Shown: positions 46,134 through 55,656, counted from the stretch's first letter. The stretch is 64,000 nt of DNA from an uncultured Opitutia bacterium (GCA_903840355.1 CAIMFJ010000005.1:595935-659934), one strand, 5' to 3'. The notes: generated by a model from the letters alone, not told the origin. A program made the numbers and translations.

Positions 46134-47174
46134 ATGGACTTCAGCCAACTCATCCAAGCCGGCACGGCCCATGCTTGGTTGTATGTTCCCGTGGCCATTG
46201 TTTTAGGTGCCTTGCACGGACTCGAACCTGGGCACTCCAAAACCATGATGGCGGCGTTCATCATCGCCGTTCGTGGCACGGTCCTCCAAGCCGCCTTACT
46301 CGGACTCTGCGCGGCGATTTCGCACTCGCTCATTATTTGGATCTTAGCCGCCATGGCACTGAAATATGGCAGTCAGTGGAATGTCGAAACCACTGAACCC
46401 TACTTTTTGCTCATTAGCGGTCTGGTCGTTGTGGGAATGGCCGTGTGGACGATTTCCCGTCTCAAACAATCGCACCACCATCACCACCACGATGAAAGCA
46501 AAGCGCTAACCACGCCCGATGGCGACTTGGTGCTTGATGTCTTTGAAGCGGGTGTGCCTCCCGTATTTCGCATCAACTTCCCCGCACAAAAGGGCCTACA
46601 ACCACTCGAAGTTAAAACCGTGCGACCCGACGGCACCGCACAAGTTTTCACGTTTAAAACCTGTAACACTTTCTGGGAGTCCAATACCACCATTCCCGAG
46701 CCCCATGAATTTAAAGCCGTAGTTAGTTTAGCTGGTCCTTCGGGCCAACACAGAGTCGAAGTCGATTTTGTCGAACATCACCATCACGATGACCTTGACG
46801 AAGACGCGCACGCCCAAGCCCATGCCGCCGATATTCAAAAGCGCTTTGCCAATCGTGAAGTAACCACCGGCCAAATCATCCTCTTTGGTCTCACGGGCGG
46901 TCTCATGCCGTGCCCAGCCGCGGTTTCGATTCTCATTGTCTGCTTGCAACTCAAGGAGTTCACCCTCGGGTTTGGTATCGTGGCCGCCTTTAGTTTAGGA
47001 CTCGCCCTGACTTTAATTTCCGTCGGAGTGCTGGCCGCGTGGGGCATCAAGAAGATGACCGAAAACTCTGGATGGATGAACCAACTCGCCTCGAAAGCTC
47101 CGTACGTTTCTTCATACCTCTTAATCGCCTTGGGTTTAGTTTTCGTTTTCCGCGGTCTTGCGATGATGAATTAG
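46134..47174 (+). CDS. rcnA: RcnA-like nickel/cobalt efflux protein with inserted domain
   Basis: A 346-residue NicO-family exporter. The N-terminal half matches RcnA (LHGLEPGHSKTMMAAF, about 27-42), and the C-terminal half resumes with HAxAHAADIQKRF and LTGGLMPCPAA. RcnA normally has a His-rich loop between. Here two His clusters, 114-119 (six His) and 215-218 (four His), flank a non-His insert of about 90 residues (125-213) predicted to be beta-rich. It should pump Ni or Co out of the cytoplasm. Its stop overlaps that of the converging methyltransferase gene by four bases. No RcnR regulator is nearby. Confidence 0.87.
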   Translation: MDFSQLIQAGTAHAWLYVPVAIVLGALHGLEPGHSKTMMAAFIIAVRGTVLQAALLGLCAAISHSLIIWILAAMALKYGSQWNVETTEPYFLLISGLVVVGMAVWTISRLKQSHHHHHHDESKALTTPDGDLVLDVFEAGVPPVFRINFPAQKGLQPLEVKTVRPDGTAQVFTFKTCNTFWESNTTIPEPHEFKAVVSLAGPSGQHRVEVDFVEHHHHDDLDEDAHAQAHAADIQKRFANREVTTGQIILFGLTGGLMPCPAAVSILIVCLQLKEFTLGFGIVAAFSLGLALTLISVGVLAAWGIKKMTENSGWMNQLASKAPYVSSYLLIALGLVFVFRGLAMMN

Positions 47175-47830
47175 CCCTGACGGTTCTTTTGGTAAAGCCG
47201 ACTGTAGACAAAGCCTGCGCGGTAAGTCTGACACTTCATCAGTTGCCAACCTAGGTTGTGAAAGGTGCTTTGTAAGTCGGGCAAAGCCTTGGCCGTGATT
47301 CCAGTACGCCAACGAAAGAAAGTGTACATCAATTTAAGCCAACCTTGCGCATACCAGCGACGCCACCCTCGAGCCGGCAGACCAAAATCCACCTCCAACC
47401 ATAAAGCCGACGGAGCCATGAGCTTATCCATTTGCTGCACCACCTGCTCGGCCTCGGGCTGAGAAAAACAATCGAGGAAAAACGCGGTCACAATAGCATC
47501 GAGCCTTTCCCCGCCTAAATCCGCCACCAAAACATCTGCGTGGTAAAATTTTACCCGCGACAGGTCTTCGGGTCGCAATCTCCGCTGGGCCTTGGCAAGC
47601 ATTGCGGCGCTTTGATCCACTGAAATGATTGTGGCTTGAGGGGCTAGTCCGACTAAGCGAGCCAACAAGCGACCATCGCCATCCCCCAATAAGAGCACCC
47701 GACGACAACCATGTAGTTCGCCTAAAAACTCAAAGCGGGCCGTTTCCAGTAACCCACCGAAAGCCGCACGCTCGAGGGCTTCATAAGGTTCGGCCAAGCG
47801 ATCAAAGGACTTTCCGGCAGGCGGTGACAT
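47171..47830 (-). CDS. class I SAM-dependent methyltransferase
   Basis: A 219-residue Rossmann methyltransferase. Motif I VLLLGDGDGRLL (about 42-53) and the acidic SVDQS strand (about 72-76) bind SAM. The C-terminal half has LWLEVDFG and aromatic-rich segments. The closest resemblance is to small unassigned methyltransferases; no substrate is predictable. Divergent from aspS. Confidence 0.75.
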   Translation of the reverse strand: MSPPAGKSFDRLAEPYEALERAAFGGLLETARFEFLGELHGCRRVLLLGDGDGRLLARLVGLAPQATIISVDQSAAMLAKAQRRLRPEDLSRVKFYHADVLVADLGGERLDAIVTAFFLDCFSQPEAEQVVQQMDKLMAPSALWLEVDFGLPARGWRRWYAQGWLKLMYTFFRWRTGITAKALPDLQSTFHNLGWQLMKCQTYRAGFVYSRLYQKNRQG

Positions 47831-48045
47831 CGAGGTTGATACGGCGATAATTCAGGACACCAAGCGAATCAAAAGCCCCAAGACCCCTACCTGCCGACGC
47901 CGCCCCAAGTGTGAACGAGCCCACGTTACCCCTTGTAAAACCCTTGAAGAACCCCTTTCTTGATGGTTTCCAACGATTTGGGCTTTGACCGCCCAATTAT
48001 CCAGTCATTAAGCATACCCCTTCACTCTGTTCGTCCTACCGCACT
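47831..48045. other. 215-base intergenic region before aspS
   Basis: The longest gene-free stretch in the window, between a methyltransferase (-) and aspS (+). I see no tRNA, open frame or terminator. A TTGACC (47985-47990) is a possible -35 but has no good -10 at the right spacing. Confidence 0.6.
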
Positions 48046-49842
48046 ATGAAACGCACTCACCTCTGCAACGCCCTCCGCCCAGCCGACGCTGGCAAAACCG
48101 TCACCCTCGTAGGATGGGTCGACACTAAGCGCGACTTAGGGGGCGTTACCTTCGTCGACCTCCGCGACCGCGAAGGCATTACGCAAGTCGTCTTCCGCCC
48201 TGGCCAAGGCTCGCTCCAAGAAAACGCCCAACGCCTCAAGTCGGAATCGGTCATCGAAATCACCGGCACCGTCACTGCGCGTACGGCCGACACCGTGAAC
48301 CCCAAACTCGCAACGGGCTCCATCGAAGTCGTGGCCTCGCACCTGACCGTGCACAACCATTGCCAAGACCTGCCTTTCCCGATGGACGACGATAAGGCCG
48401 ATAAGGTTAACGAAGACCTCCGTCTGGAATACCGCTACCTCGACCTCCGTCGCCCCCGCAACCTCGGTCTCCTCAAGTTGCGCCACCAAGCCGCTCGGGC
48501 CATCCGCGCCGAAATGGACCAACAAGGCTTCATCGAAGTAGAAACGCCGACGCTCTTTAAGAGCACGCCCGAAGGCGCTCGTGAATTCCTCGTCCCGAGC
48601 CGACTCAATCCCGGCGAATTCTACGCGCTCTCGCAATCCCCTCAGCAATACAAACAAATGCTCATGGTGGCCGGGGTTGAACGCTACTACCAAATGGCCC
48701 GTTGTTACCGCGACGAAGATTTACGTGCTGACCGTCAGCCTGAGTTCACGCAAGTGGATATCGAGATGTCCTTCATCGATCGCGAGGACATGTACGCCTT
48801 AATTGAAGGCATCCTGAAGCGCACCTGGAAAGAAACTCTTGGCGTCGACCTGCCTACGCCCTTCCCTCGCATGGCCTATCAAGAAGCCATGAACCGTTTT
48901 GGCATTGATAAACCCGACACCCGCTTCGGCCTCGAGATTCAAGACTTCACGGCTTTATTCAAGAACTCTGCTTTCAAGGTCTTCCAAACGGCGGCCAACA
49001 CGCCGGGTTCAGTGGTGCGCGCCATCAATGCCAAGGGGCTCGCTGATTTAACTCAGGGCGAATTAACCAACCTGGAAACCATCGCCAAGAGCCAAGGTGC
49101 CAAAGGCCTGGCCTTCATCAAATGCGAAGGCGGCGAATGGAAATCTCCCATCACCAAATTCTTCTCTCCCGAAGAAAAAGCGGCCCTCGAAAAGCAACTC
49201 AACATTACCGACGGAGACATCATCTTCTTCGCCGCCGCTCCTTGGGAACAAGCCTCGAACATTCTCGGCCGCATTCGTCTGGAATCCGCTGCCTTATTGA
49301 AAGCTAAAGGCCGCCTCAGCCTGCCGACGGATCAATACAATTTCCTCTGGGTCATCGAATTCCCCCTCATGCTCTGGGACGAAGAAGAAAAGCGCTACCT
49401 CTCGGCCCACCACCCCTTCACGGCTCCCGTGGTCGAAGACGAACCGCTCCTCGCTACGGACCCCGCCAAGGTGCGTGGTCAGCACTACGACATCGTGCTT
49501 AACGGTGTCGAACTCGGTGGTGGCTCAATTCGAATTCACAACCCGGTCGTACAAAAACGGGTGTTTGAAGATGTCTTAAAGATCCCCCAAGACATTGTTG
49601 AAAGTCGCTTTGGTTACATGCTGAAAGCCTTCTCGTACGGTGCGCCACCCCACGGTGGTATCGCCCTCGGCTTTGACCGCGTGGTGGCGATGCTCGCCGG
49701 TCGCAGTTCGATTCGCGACATCGTTGCCTTCCCCAAGACGCAACGTGGCCAAGACCTCATGGCCCAAACGCCCGGAGCCGTCACGCCCAAGCAATTGCGC
49801 GAACTCCGCATTCGCACGGTCGAAGAAGAGCCCAAGGCCTAA
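48046..49842 (+). CDS. aspS: aspartyl-tRNA synthetase
   Basis: A 598-residue bacterial-type class II synthetase that charges tRNA-Asp. Full length, with the N-terminal OB fold (about 1-105), motif 2 region FRDE-equivalent CYRDEDLRADRQPEFTQVDIEMSF, the GAD insertion (about 285-415) and motif 3 GIALGFDRVVAML near 538-550. The anticodon-contact region reads TKRDLGG, with Leu as in E. coli rather than His as in known non-discriminating enzymes, so it is probably specific for tRNA-Asp; that is inference from one position. No Shine-Dalgarno before the ATG. Confidence 0.96.
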   Translation: MKRTHLCNALRPADAGKTVTLVGWVDTKRDLGGVTFVDLRDREGITQVVFRPGQGSLQENAQRLKSESVIEITGTVTARTADTVNPKLATGSIEVVASHLTVHNHCQDLPFPMDDDKADKVNEDLRLEYRYLDLRRPRNLGLLKLRHQAARAIRAEMDQQGFIEVETPTLFKSTPEGAREFLVPSRLNPGEFYALSQSPQQYKQMLMVAGVERYYQMARCYRDEDLRADRQPEFTQVDIEMSFIDREDMYALIEGILKRTWKETLGVDLPTPFPRMAYQEAMNRFGIDKPDTRFGLEIQDFTALFKNSAFKVFQTAANTPGSVVRAINAKGLADLTQGELTNLETIAKSQGAKGLAFIKCEGGEWKSPITKFFSPEEKAALEKQLNITDGDIIFFAAAPWEQASNILGRIRLESAALLKAKGRLSLPTDQYNFLWVIEFPLMLWDEEEKRYLSAHHPFTAPVVEDEPLLATDPAKVRGQHYDIVLNGVELGGGSIRIHNPVVQKRVFEDVLKIPQDIVESRFGYMLKAFSYGAPPHGGIALGFDRVVAMLAGRSSIRDIVAFPKTQRGQDLMAQTPGAVTPKQLRELRIRTVEEEPKA

Positions 49843-49850
49843 GCCGAGGT

Positions 49851-50261
49851 TCACCAAATTTCTTCCCGGATTTGCCGCGAGTTACACCGCGGACAATGCT
49901 GCGTCTTGCTCATTTCATTCCCAATAGCGTAAAGGCCACCCGCGATCGGGCTGACCATCCAATAAAAGACTTCGGTCATGAAACTGCCCTTCCGCTGTTC
50001 AACCGTCTTCGGAAAATAACTTTTACAACGTAAACAGTAGAAACGATCCGTTCCCGCCAGTGACGCCGGTGGCTTAGCGACGGACGGAGGAACGGTGGGG
50101 GCTTGGAAGCGACTGCTCACCAACTCCCAACGAGCCATGCCTTCTTGCCAAAAATAATCGGTCAATAGCACCGTCCCAACTCCCAACAACACCGGCATAT
50201 CTTGCAAAGGATACTTGCCGATAATGGCCCCGCCCCGGGATACATGGACGAAATCCGACAT
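49851..50261 (-). CDS. GYF_2 (DUF4339)-like protein with zinc-ribbon Cys pairs
   Basis: About 136 residues from the ATG at 50261; seven further upstream residues are possible but lack support. The N-terminal part (about 5-52) with IGKYPLQDM...TDYFWQEGMARWELV resembles the GYF_2/DUF4339 fold seen next to membrane or zinc-ribbon domains. Two Cys pairs, Cys76/Cys79 and Cys123/Cys126, flank a hydrophobic stretch (about 98-116) and probably bind zinc. Function unknown. Its stop is nine bases from the aspS stop, convergent. Confidence 0.7.
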   Translation of the reverse strand: MSDFVHVSRGGAIIGKYPLQDMPVLLGVGTVLLTDYFWQEGMARWELVSSRFQAPTVPPSVAKPPASLAGTDRFYCLRCKSYFPKTVEQRKGSFMTEVFYWMVSPIAGGLYAIGNEMSKTQHCPRCNSRQIREEIW

Positions 50262-50421
50262 AGCTTCAGTTAATATGACCAAGGGCCCAACTGTCGCAAG
50301 TCATGAACTGGTCACCAAAAGCTCTAAAAGCACCTTTTTCGTTTATTTCCACCTCTTAAAAGCCGCCGATAAATTAGACGGACAATATAAACTGAGACGC
50401 TATAAAGATAACCCTCCCCCT

Positions 50422-52110
50422 ATGCGCCGTCTTATTTTTACCCTGCTCGCCTCTGCGGCGCTGCTGCTGGCTGATGAAATTCCTACCAAGGAAGCTAAGG
50501 TCACGGAAGTCACCGTTTACGCCGATCGCGCTGAAGTGATGCGTCAAATTAAGCTCAACTTAACCGCCGGTGAACATACTCTGATTTTCGATAACCTTCC
50601 TGGCTCGACCGACCTCGGCTCCGTTCGCGTTTACGGTGAAGGAGCTTTCACCTTAATTGATATTCGAGCGGAAACGCTGCAAACGCTCGAAGTGGACGAC
50701 ACCCGCATCCGCACCAAGCAAGCCGAGATTAATCAAGTGCAACGGCAGCGGGATGAACTTTCCAAAGCCAACAACCGCGTCGAGAGTCAACGTGCCGCCC
50801 TCGACAAAGTACTCGCACGTCTCACGAGCGTCGGGAAAGAATCGATCAACCCTGAAATGGACCCTGCCAAATGGGCGGCTTACCTGAATTTTCACACGGC
50901 CGAGCTGGCACGTCTGAGCCAAGAATCGATTAAAAACCAAAGCCAACTCAACGACCTTGCCAAAGAATCGGACCGTTTAACCCGTGAATTAAATGAGTTA
51001 AGCCAAACCCGTTTCCGCTTCCATAAAGTGGCCCGGGTCAAAATCGAAAACGTGCAACCTGCCGACATCACCCTCACACTTGCCTACCTTGTAACCGGTG
51101 CGGGCTGGGCGCCCTCGTATGATCTACGAGCTGATACAAAAAACAAGAAACTCCAAGTAGCGTATAATGCCGAAGTACGCCAAACCACCGGGGAAGACTG
51201 GCAAAGCGTCACCCTAAAACTTTCCACTGCCCAACCAGGGCTAATAGGCCGCGAACCCGAACTTTCACCTTGGCATATTGAAAAACTCACCCCGTTGCCG
51301 GCAGCCGAACCTGTGGCCGCGGGTGCACCAATGTCAGTGACGAGTTCTCAAAACCTAATAACGGGAGATCGAGCCAAACAACAGAACCAAATGTTTGCGC
51401 AGACTGCAGGAAAGCCGGGGCAGGATGGCTCAGATTGGGGCTTCTCTCGCATAACTGGAAACATCCAAGTCGTCCAAGGCGGCACTTCCGCTACTTTCGC
51501 CATCGCACGTGAATACGACATCTCCGCCAACAATAAGCCCGTTAAAGTTGCGATTGCTGAAGATGCCTTCCCGGCGACGTTCCGTTACACCTGTGTACCT
51601 AAGCTCGCGCCTAACGTCTACCTGAAGACAAATGCGGCCAATAAGACGGACTACCCTTTCCTTCCTGGCCCCACTTCCGTTTACCTGGACGGTGCCTTCG
51701 TTGCTAAATCGTACCTCGACCTCGTGCCAGCAGGCCAAGAGTTCTGGACCTACCTCGGCGTGGATCAAAACATCACCGTCGAACGCAAGGAACTCGCCAA
51801 ACGCGAAGAAAAAGGCGGCCTCTTTAATTCCAAAACCGCCCGCACGGTCTATGACTACGTCTTTAAAGTAAATAACGCTAAAACGCTCGATAGTGATTTA
51901 GTGATTTGGGACCAACTCCCGGTCTCCAATCATGAAGAAATTAAAGTTCTTCTCGAAGAACCCAAGTACACAAAAGACACCGATGACTTTAAGATGAACG
52001 AACAGAAATTTGTCGAGTGGCACCTGCGACTTAAACCCTCTGAGAAACGCGACATCCCCTTCCGCTTCATCGTCGAGCGCCCCGAGAACTTCCCCATCGT
52101 TGGTCAATAA
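50422..52110 (+). CDS. exported DUF4139/DUF4140 (mucoidy inhibitor MuiA-like) protein, copy 1
   Basis: About 562 residues from the ATG at 50422; the reading frame extends further upstream but that part overlaps the previous gene and lacks a signal peptide, while this start gives MRRLIFTLLASAALLLADE. DUF4140 (about 30-125) is followed by a charged, probably coiled-coil segment (about 90-200) and DUF4139 (about 205-560) with LRADTKNKK and EVRQTTGEDW. MuiA-like proteins are of unknown function and named for an effect on mucoidy. A second copy follows 20 bases downstream. Confidence 0.86.
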   Translation: MRRLIFTLLASAALLLADEIPTKEAKVTEVTVYADRAEVMRQIKLNLTAGEHTLIFDNLPGSTDLGSVRVYGEGAFTLIDIRAETLQTLEVDDTRIRTKQAEINQVQRQRDELSKANNRVESQRAALDKVLARLTSVGKESINPEMDPAKWAAYLNFHTAELARLSQESIKNQSQLNDLAKESDRLTRELNELSQTRFRFHKVARVKIENVQPADITLTLAYLVTGAGWAPSYDLRADTKNKKLQVAYNAEVRQTTGEDWQSVTLKLSTAQPGLIGREPELSPWHIEKLTPLPAAEPVAAGAPMSVTSSQNLITGDRAKQQNQMFAQTAGKPGQDGSDWGFSRITGNIQVVQGGTSATFAIAREYDISANNKPVKVAIAEDAFPATFRYTCVPKLAPNVYLKTNAANKTDYPFLPGPTSVYLDGAFVAKSYLDLVPAGQEFWTYLGVDQNITVERKELAKREEKGGLFNSKTARTVYDYVFKVNNAKTLDSDLVIWDQLPVSNHEEIKVLLEEPKYTKDTDDFKMNEQKFVEWHLRLKPSEKRDIPFRFIVERPENFPIVGQ

Positions 52111-52130
52111 TCCCCCAAAAATTCCTAACT

Positions 52131-53828
52131 ATGAAACTTTCCATTCTCAGCCTCGGCCTCTTTACGGGCTTACTCTCAGCTGCTGAAGTCACCACCGAAG
52201 CGGCTAAAATCAGCCAAGTCACCGTCTATGCGGACCGCGCTGAAGTAGTCCGCAGCATCAAACTGAACCTCCCTGTAGGCGAGCATTCATTGATTTTTGA
52301 TAACCTACCCAATTCCACGGATATGGACGGCATCAAAGTCGAAGGCCGGGGCGACTTTACCCTCATCGACATCCGAACCGAGACCATACAAACCAAAGAA
52401 GCGACGAACGAAAAGGTCCGCACCCTCCAAGCCGCCCTGCAAGCCCAAGAACTTAAGCGCCAAGAAATTGTCGCGGAAGAAGCCCAACTGGCGTTCCGTC
52501 GGAGTGCACTGGATAAAATTTTCAATCGTCTCACCAGTACAGGCAAAGAGTCTGCCAATCCCGAGATGGATCCGACGAAGTGGCAAACTTTTCTCGCCTT
52601 CCAAAATGAACAATGGACGGAACTAGATCGTCAAAGTTTCGTCCTCGCCGACCGCCGGGAAGTTGTGCGTAAAGAGACTGATCGTTTAAATCGGGAATTA
52701 ACAAGCGCCCGCGGAGCGGGACAAAAAGTTCGTCAAATGGCTCGAGTCCATGTCGACGTGCATCAAACCCAGGAAGTCGAACTGAAACTAAGTTACCTCG
52801 TGATGGGCCCTTCATGGCATCCGACCTATGATTTACGGGCGGACACCAAGGCCAAAACGCTCTCCATTGGGTACCACGCGGAGGTCCGTCAATTCACTGG
52901 GGAAGATTGGCACAACGTGCAACTCAAGTTGTCCACAGCCCAACCTAGCATCGCTGGTCGCGAACCACAAATGAACCCTTGGTTTCTTTCCAAAGCGGAA
53001 GTCGTCGCTTTTGGTGGCATGGCAGCCCTTACTCCAGCTACCGAACTCGATGGTGTGTCTGATTCCAAGATGCGGAGACTTAGAATGTCTAACAGCTTAG
53101 CCAAGGCCTTACCCGCAGACAAGAGCATGGGAGAGGAAGTCGAAAAAATTCAAAATAAACGTGCTGTTAAATTCGAAGATGCTGAGATCACCACGGGCGG
53201 CACCGCAGCAACGTTCACCATCACCCGACTCTCGGACATTCCCTCCGACAACAAGGTCGCCAAAGTTTCCGTTACCGAAGCCCAGTTCCCTTCGACCTTC
53301 CGTTATACCTGCGTACCAAAGCTCTCACCTTACGTTTACCTCAAAACCAAGGCGGTTAATAAAACCGACTTCCCGTTCCTTCCTGGACCCACGGCTATTT
53401 TCCTCGACGGGGCCTTTGTGTCGAACGCATCTCTCGACCTCGTCCCTGCGGGCCAAGAGTTCTGGACTTACCTCGGCGTCGATCAATCCGTTTCCGTGGA
53501 GCGTAAAGAAATTGGACGCCGGGAAGAGGTATCTGGGGTCTTCGGAACCAAAACCGCACGCACCGTGATTGACCAAGTTTTTAAAGTTAAAAACGGCAAA
53601 CCTACGCCCATCGAATTGGTCATCTGGGATCAATTGCCGATCTCTAACAATGCCGACATTAAAGTCGTCATCGAAGAACCCGCTTACGAAAAGGACACCG
53701 AGAATTTAAAACTTAACGAGTCCAAATTCTTAGAATGGCGCCAGGAATTAAATCCCGGTGAAAAACGGGACGTCCCCTTCCGCTTTGCGATTGAACGCCC
53801 CGTGGATGTCACCGTCATCGGTCTCTAA
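52131..53828 (+). CDS. exported DUF4139/DUF4140 (MuiA-like) protein, copy 2
   Basis: A 565-residue paralogue of the preceding protein with the same order: signal peptide (MKLSILSLGLFTGLLSAAE), DUF4140, coiled-coil region, DUF4139. Roughly half of aligned residues agree by eye, including VTVYADRAEV, LIFDNLP and LDLVPAGQEFWTYLGVDQ. The main difference is a variable loop of about 60 residues (about 285-345), Gln/Gly-rich in copy 1 and charged in copy 2. The two may form a hetero-oligomer or be recent duplicates. It lies 11 bases before the VF530 gene. Confidence 0.86.
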   Translation: MKLSILSLGLFTGLLSAAEVTTEAAKISQVTVYADRAEVVRSIKLNLPVGEHSLIFDNLPNSTDMDGIKVEGRGDFTLIDIRTETIQTKEATNEKVRTLQAALQAQELKRQEIVAEEAQLAFRRSALDKIFNRLTSTGKESANPEMDPTKWQTFLAFQNEQWTELDRQSFVLADRREVVRKETDRLNRELTSARGAGQKVRQMARVHVDVHQTQEVELKLSYLVMGPSWHPTYDLRADTKAKTLSIGYHAEVRQFTGEDWHNVQLKLSTAQPSIAGREPQMNPWFLSKAEVVAFGGMAALTPATELDGVSDSKMRRLRMSNSLAKALPADKSMGEEVEKIQNKRAVKFEDAEITTGGTAATFTITRLSDIPSDNKVAKVSVTEAQFPSTFRYTCVPKLSPYVYLKTKAVNKTDFPFLPGPTAIFLDGAFVSNASLDLVPAGQEFWTYLGVDQSVSVERKEIGRREEVSGVFGTKTARTVIDQVFKVKNGKPTPIELVIWDQLPISNNADIKVVIEEPAYEKDTENLKLNESKFLEWRQELNPGEKRDVPFRFAIERPVDVTVIGL

Positions 53829-53839
53829 ACCATTCCGAG

Positions 53840-54100
53840 ATGACTGCATCCGAACCCGAGGAACGTGCCCACCCCAATGACCCCTTGCATGGGGTCACCT
53901 TACAAAAGGTCCTCGAATTTATGGTCGAACGTCATGGCTGGCATGGCTTGGCCGACCAAATCCGCATTCGCTGCTTCGAATTTAACCCCTCGATTAAATC
54001 GAGTTTAAACTTCCTACGCAAAACCCCTTGGGCCCGGGAGAAATTGGAACAGTGGTACATTTACGAACAACGTAAACGTCCACCCCAAAGCCGAGTTTAA
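53840..54100 (+). CDS. VF530-family DNA-binding protein (DUF2132)
   Basis: An 86-residue protein matching the VF530 family by the core DPLHGVTLQKVLEFMVERHGW, here interrupted only at the ends, and by PSIKSSLNFLRKTPWAREKLE. The family fold was described as DNA-binding; the role is unclear. It is 11 bases after the second DUF4139 gene. Its stop codon overlaps the stop of the converging HupE-like gene (TTAA, 54097-54100). Confidence 0.9.
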   Translation: MTASEPEERAHPNDPLHGVTLQKVLEFMVERHGWHGLADQIRIRCFEFNPSIKSSLNFLRKTPWAREKLEQWYIYEQRKRPPQSRV

Positions 54101-55281
54101 GCCCCGCCGTTCAAAATCCGCTCAACGGCCCACCAGAGGCCGGTGATAGCAATCATGACCGAGCCAGGAATGACCACCCATTTACGGTACTTGGCTTCAT
54201 CACGCATCCAGAAGGTCAGGATAAAGGCCAATGCGATGACGGAAAGCTGCGCCCCTTCCACACCTAAGTTGAAGCCCGTCAAGGCCACCCAGAAGCCGTC
54301 GTGCGGAATGGGCTTTTCGACTAAGCCCGCCGCAAAACCAAGTCCGTGAATCGAGCCAAAAACGAAGACAATCAACAGACGCCAAGGCGTATACCGCGGG
54401 CGGAAAATATTTTCGAGTGCCACCGCCGCAATGCTCAACGCAATCACAGGCTCCACAATACTCGCGGGCACCCGCACCAAACCCGAAGCCGCCAAACCCA
54501 GCGTCAAGGAGTGAGCTAAGGTAAAGGCCGTCACTTGAGTTAAGACCGGCTTCCAGGAGCGACTTAATAAAAATAAACCGAGCACGAATAGAATATGATC
54601 CAAACCCTCAGGCAAGACGTGCAAGTAGCCGGCTTTTAAAAAACTATTAAAAACTTCCCAGCGCTGGCTCTTCCCACCTTGGGCCGCAATACTACCCTCT
54701 GTCGCGACGACAGGCTTGGTATTGGTAAGCGAGGTCAAATCCAACGTGAAGCTCGTCTCTCCCGGAAAGAGCACGGCAAAGCGTTCATGTGGCTCACCAT
54801 TCACCGCGTTTAAAAACAGGACGGAGACTTTATGGTTCGGCATCGACTTCACCTTCCATCCCGTCAAGCCCGCGGGGATTTTCGTCTTCCAACGACCGAC
54901 GACGACCACCGCATCTTCGGGGGCCTTCAAAGGCTTACTATCTTCAGCAATGAAATCGAAAGTGAAATCGGGTTGGACTCGACCCAAGGGCTCGAAGGTA
55001 AACTCAATTGAACGATTAATGTATTCCTGACTCCGTCGAATGAGTTCCTGCTTCTGCGCCGGAGTCATCGTGAGGAAGGTTTTATACTCTAAGGACGGGG
55101 CTTCCGAAGGGGTTGCATCCCAATTACGGGGGTTAATCTCGATCGAGATCTCCGCTTGGCCGTCGCTGTTAAAACTGCCTCGAACAGGGATTTCCGGAAT
55201 CGAATGAGCCCACAAAACCCCAGTTTGCAGGGCAAAAACGCTTAAAATTAGGACTTTTAGCCAAAGGGGGAACCTCGCCAT
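54097..55281 (-). CDS. HupE/UreJ-family 2 membrane protein
   Basis: About 394 residues from the ATG at 55281 (MARFPLWLK), giving a clear signal peptide ending in WAHSIPE; an ATG 24 bases upstream is an alternative. An exported beta-rich domain (about 30-200) is followed by six or seven helices with the HupE/UreJ_2 signature GYLHVLPEGLDHILFVLGLFLLS and FTLAHSLTLGLA. Family members are proposed hydrogenase or urease accessory proteins or nickel carriers; no hydrogenase or urease gene lies here, so the role is uncertain. Confidence 0.85.
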   Translation of the reverse strand: MARFPLWLKVLILSVFALQTGVLWAHSIPEIPVRGSFNSDGQAEISIEINPRNWDATPSEAPSLEYKTFLTMTPAQKQELIRRSQEYINRSIEFTFEPLGRVQPDFTFDFIAEDSKPLKAPEDAVVVVGRWKTKIPAGLTGWKVKSMPNHKVSVLFLNAVNGEPHERFAVLFPGETSFTLDLTSLTNTKPVVATEGSIAAQGGKSQRWEVFNSFLKAGYLHVLPEGLDHILFVLGLFLLSRSWKPVLTQVTAFTLAHSLTLGLAASGLVRVPASIVEPVIALSIAAVALENIFRPRYTPWRLLIVFVFGSIHGLGFAAGLVEKPIPHDGFWVALTGFNLGVEGAQLSVIALAFILTFWMRDEAKYRKWVVIPGSVMIAITGLWWAVERILNGGA

Positions 55282-55377
55282 GCTTGGCAAGATGGATAGA
55301 CCCATAGTGTTTTCAACCTAGATTGTGGTTTGCTTTCTTTCAAAAACCCCTCAACACAGAAGGTCTTACATACCACT

Positions 55378-55656
55378 ATGAAGAAATTCCTCTCCATTCT
55401 CTCCGCCCTCACCCTCGCCGCCGCTGCTCAAGCTGGTTGCGGTAAGACCGTGACAACCGAAGGCACCCTCAAGTCCTACGACGCTGAGAAGAAAGAAATC
55501 GTCGTCGCTCCTAAGGACGGCAAGGCCACCAAGATCACCCTCACCCCTGAAACCAAGGGTGCTGAAGACATCAAGGCCTTAATCGGTAAGGCTATCACCG
55601 TTGAAGCTTCGGTCCACGCTAAGACCAAGGCCCTCACGGTTGCTGCTGCTAAGTAA
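55378..55656 (+). CDS. small exported protein, probably highly expressed, unknown function
   Basis: A 92-residue protein with a signal peptide (MKKFLSILSALTLAAAAQA, cut before Gly-Cys). The mature part is Lys/Thr/Ala-rich and predicted mostly beta strand (TVTTEGTLKSYDAEKKEIVV... to ITVEASVHAKTKALTV), suggesting a small OB- or beta-barrel fold; no family recognised. Lysine codons are almost all AAG and Ala often GCT, unlike the neighbouring genes, and a strong terminator follows. Both point to high expression. Read from the ATG at 55378, not a longer upstream frame. Confidence 0.8.
   Translation: MKKFLSILSALTLAAAAQAGCGKTVTTEGTLKSYDAEKKEIVVAPKDGKATKITLTPETKGAEDIKALIGKAITVEASVHAKTKALTVAAAK

Noticed and set aside
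50215..50421. N-terminal extension of the first DUF4139 protein
   Set aside because: It overlaps the zinc-ribbon gene on the other strand and places the signal peptide internally; the ATG at 50422 fits better.
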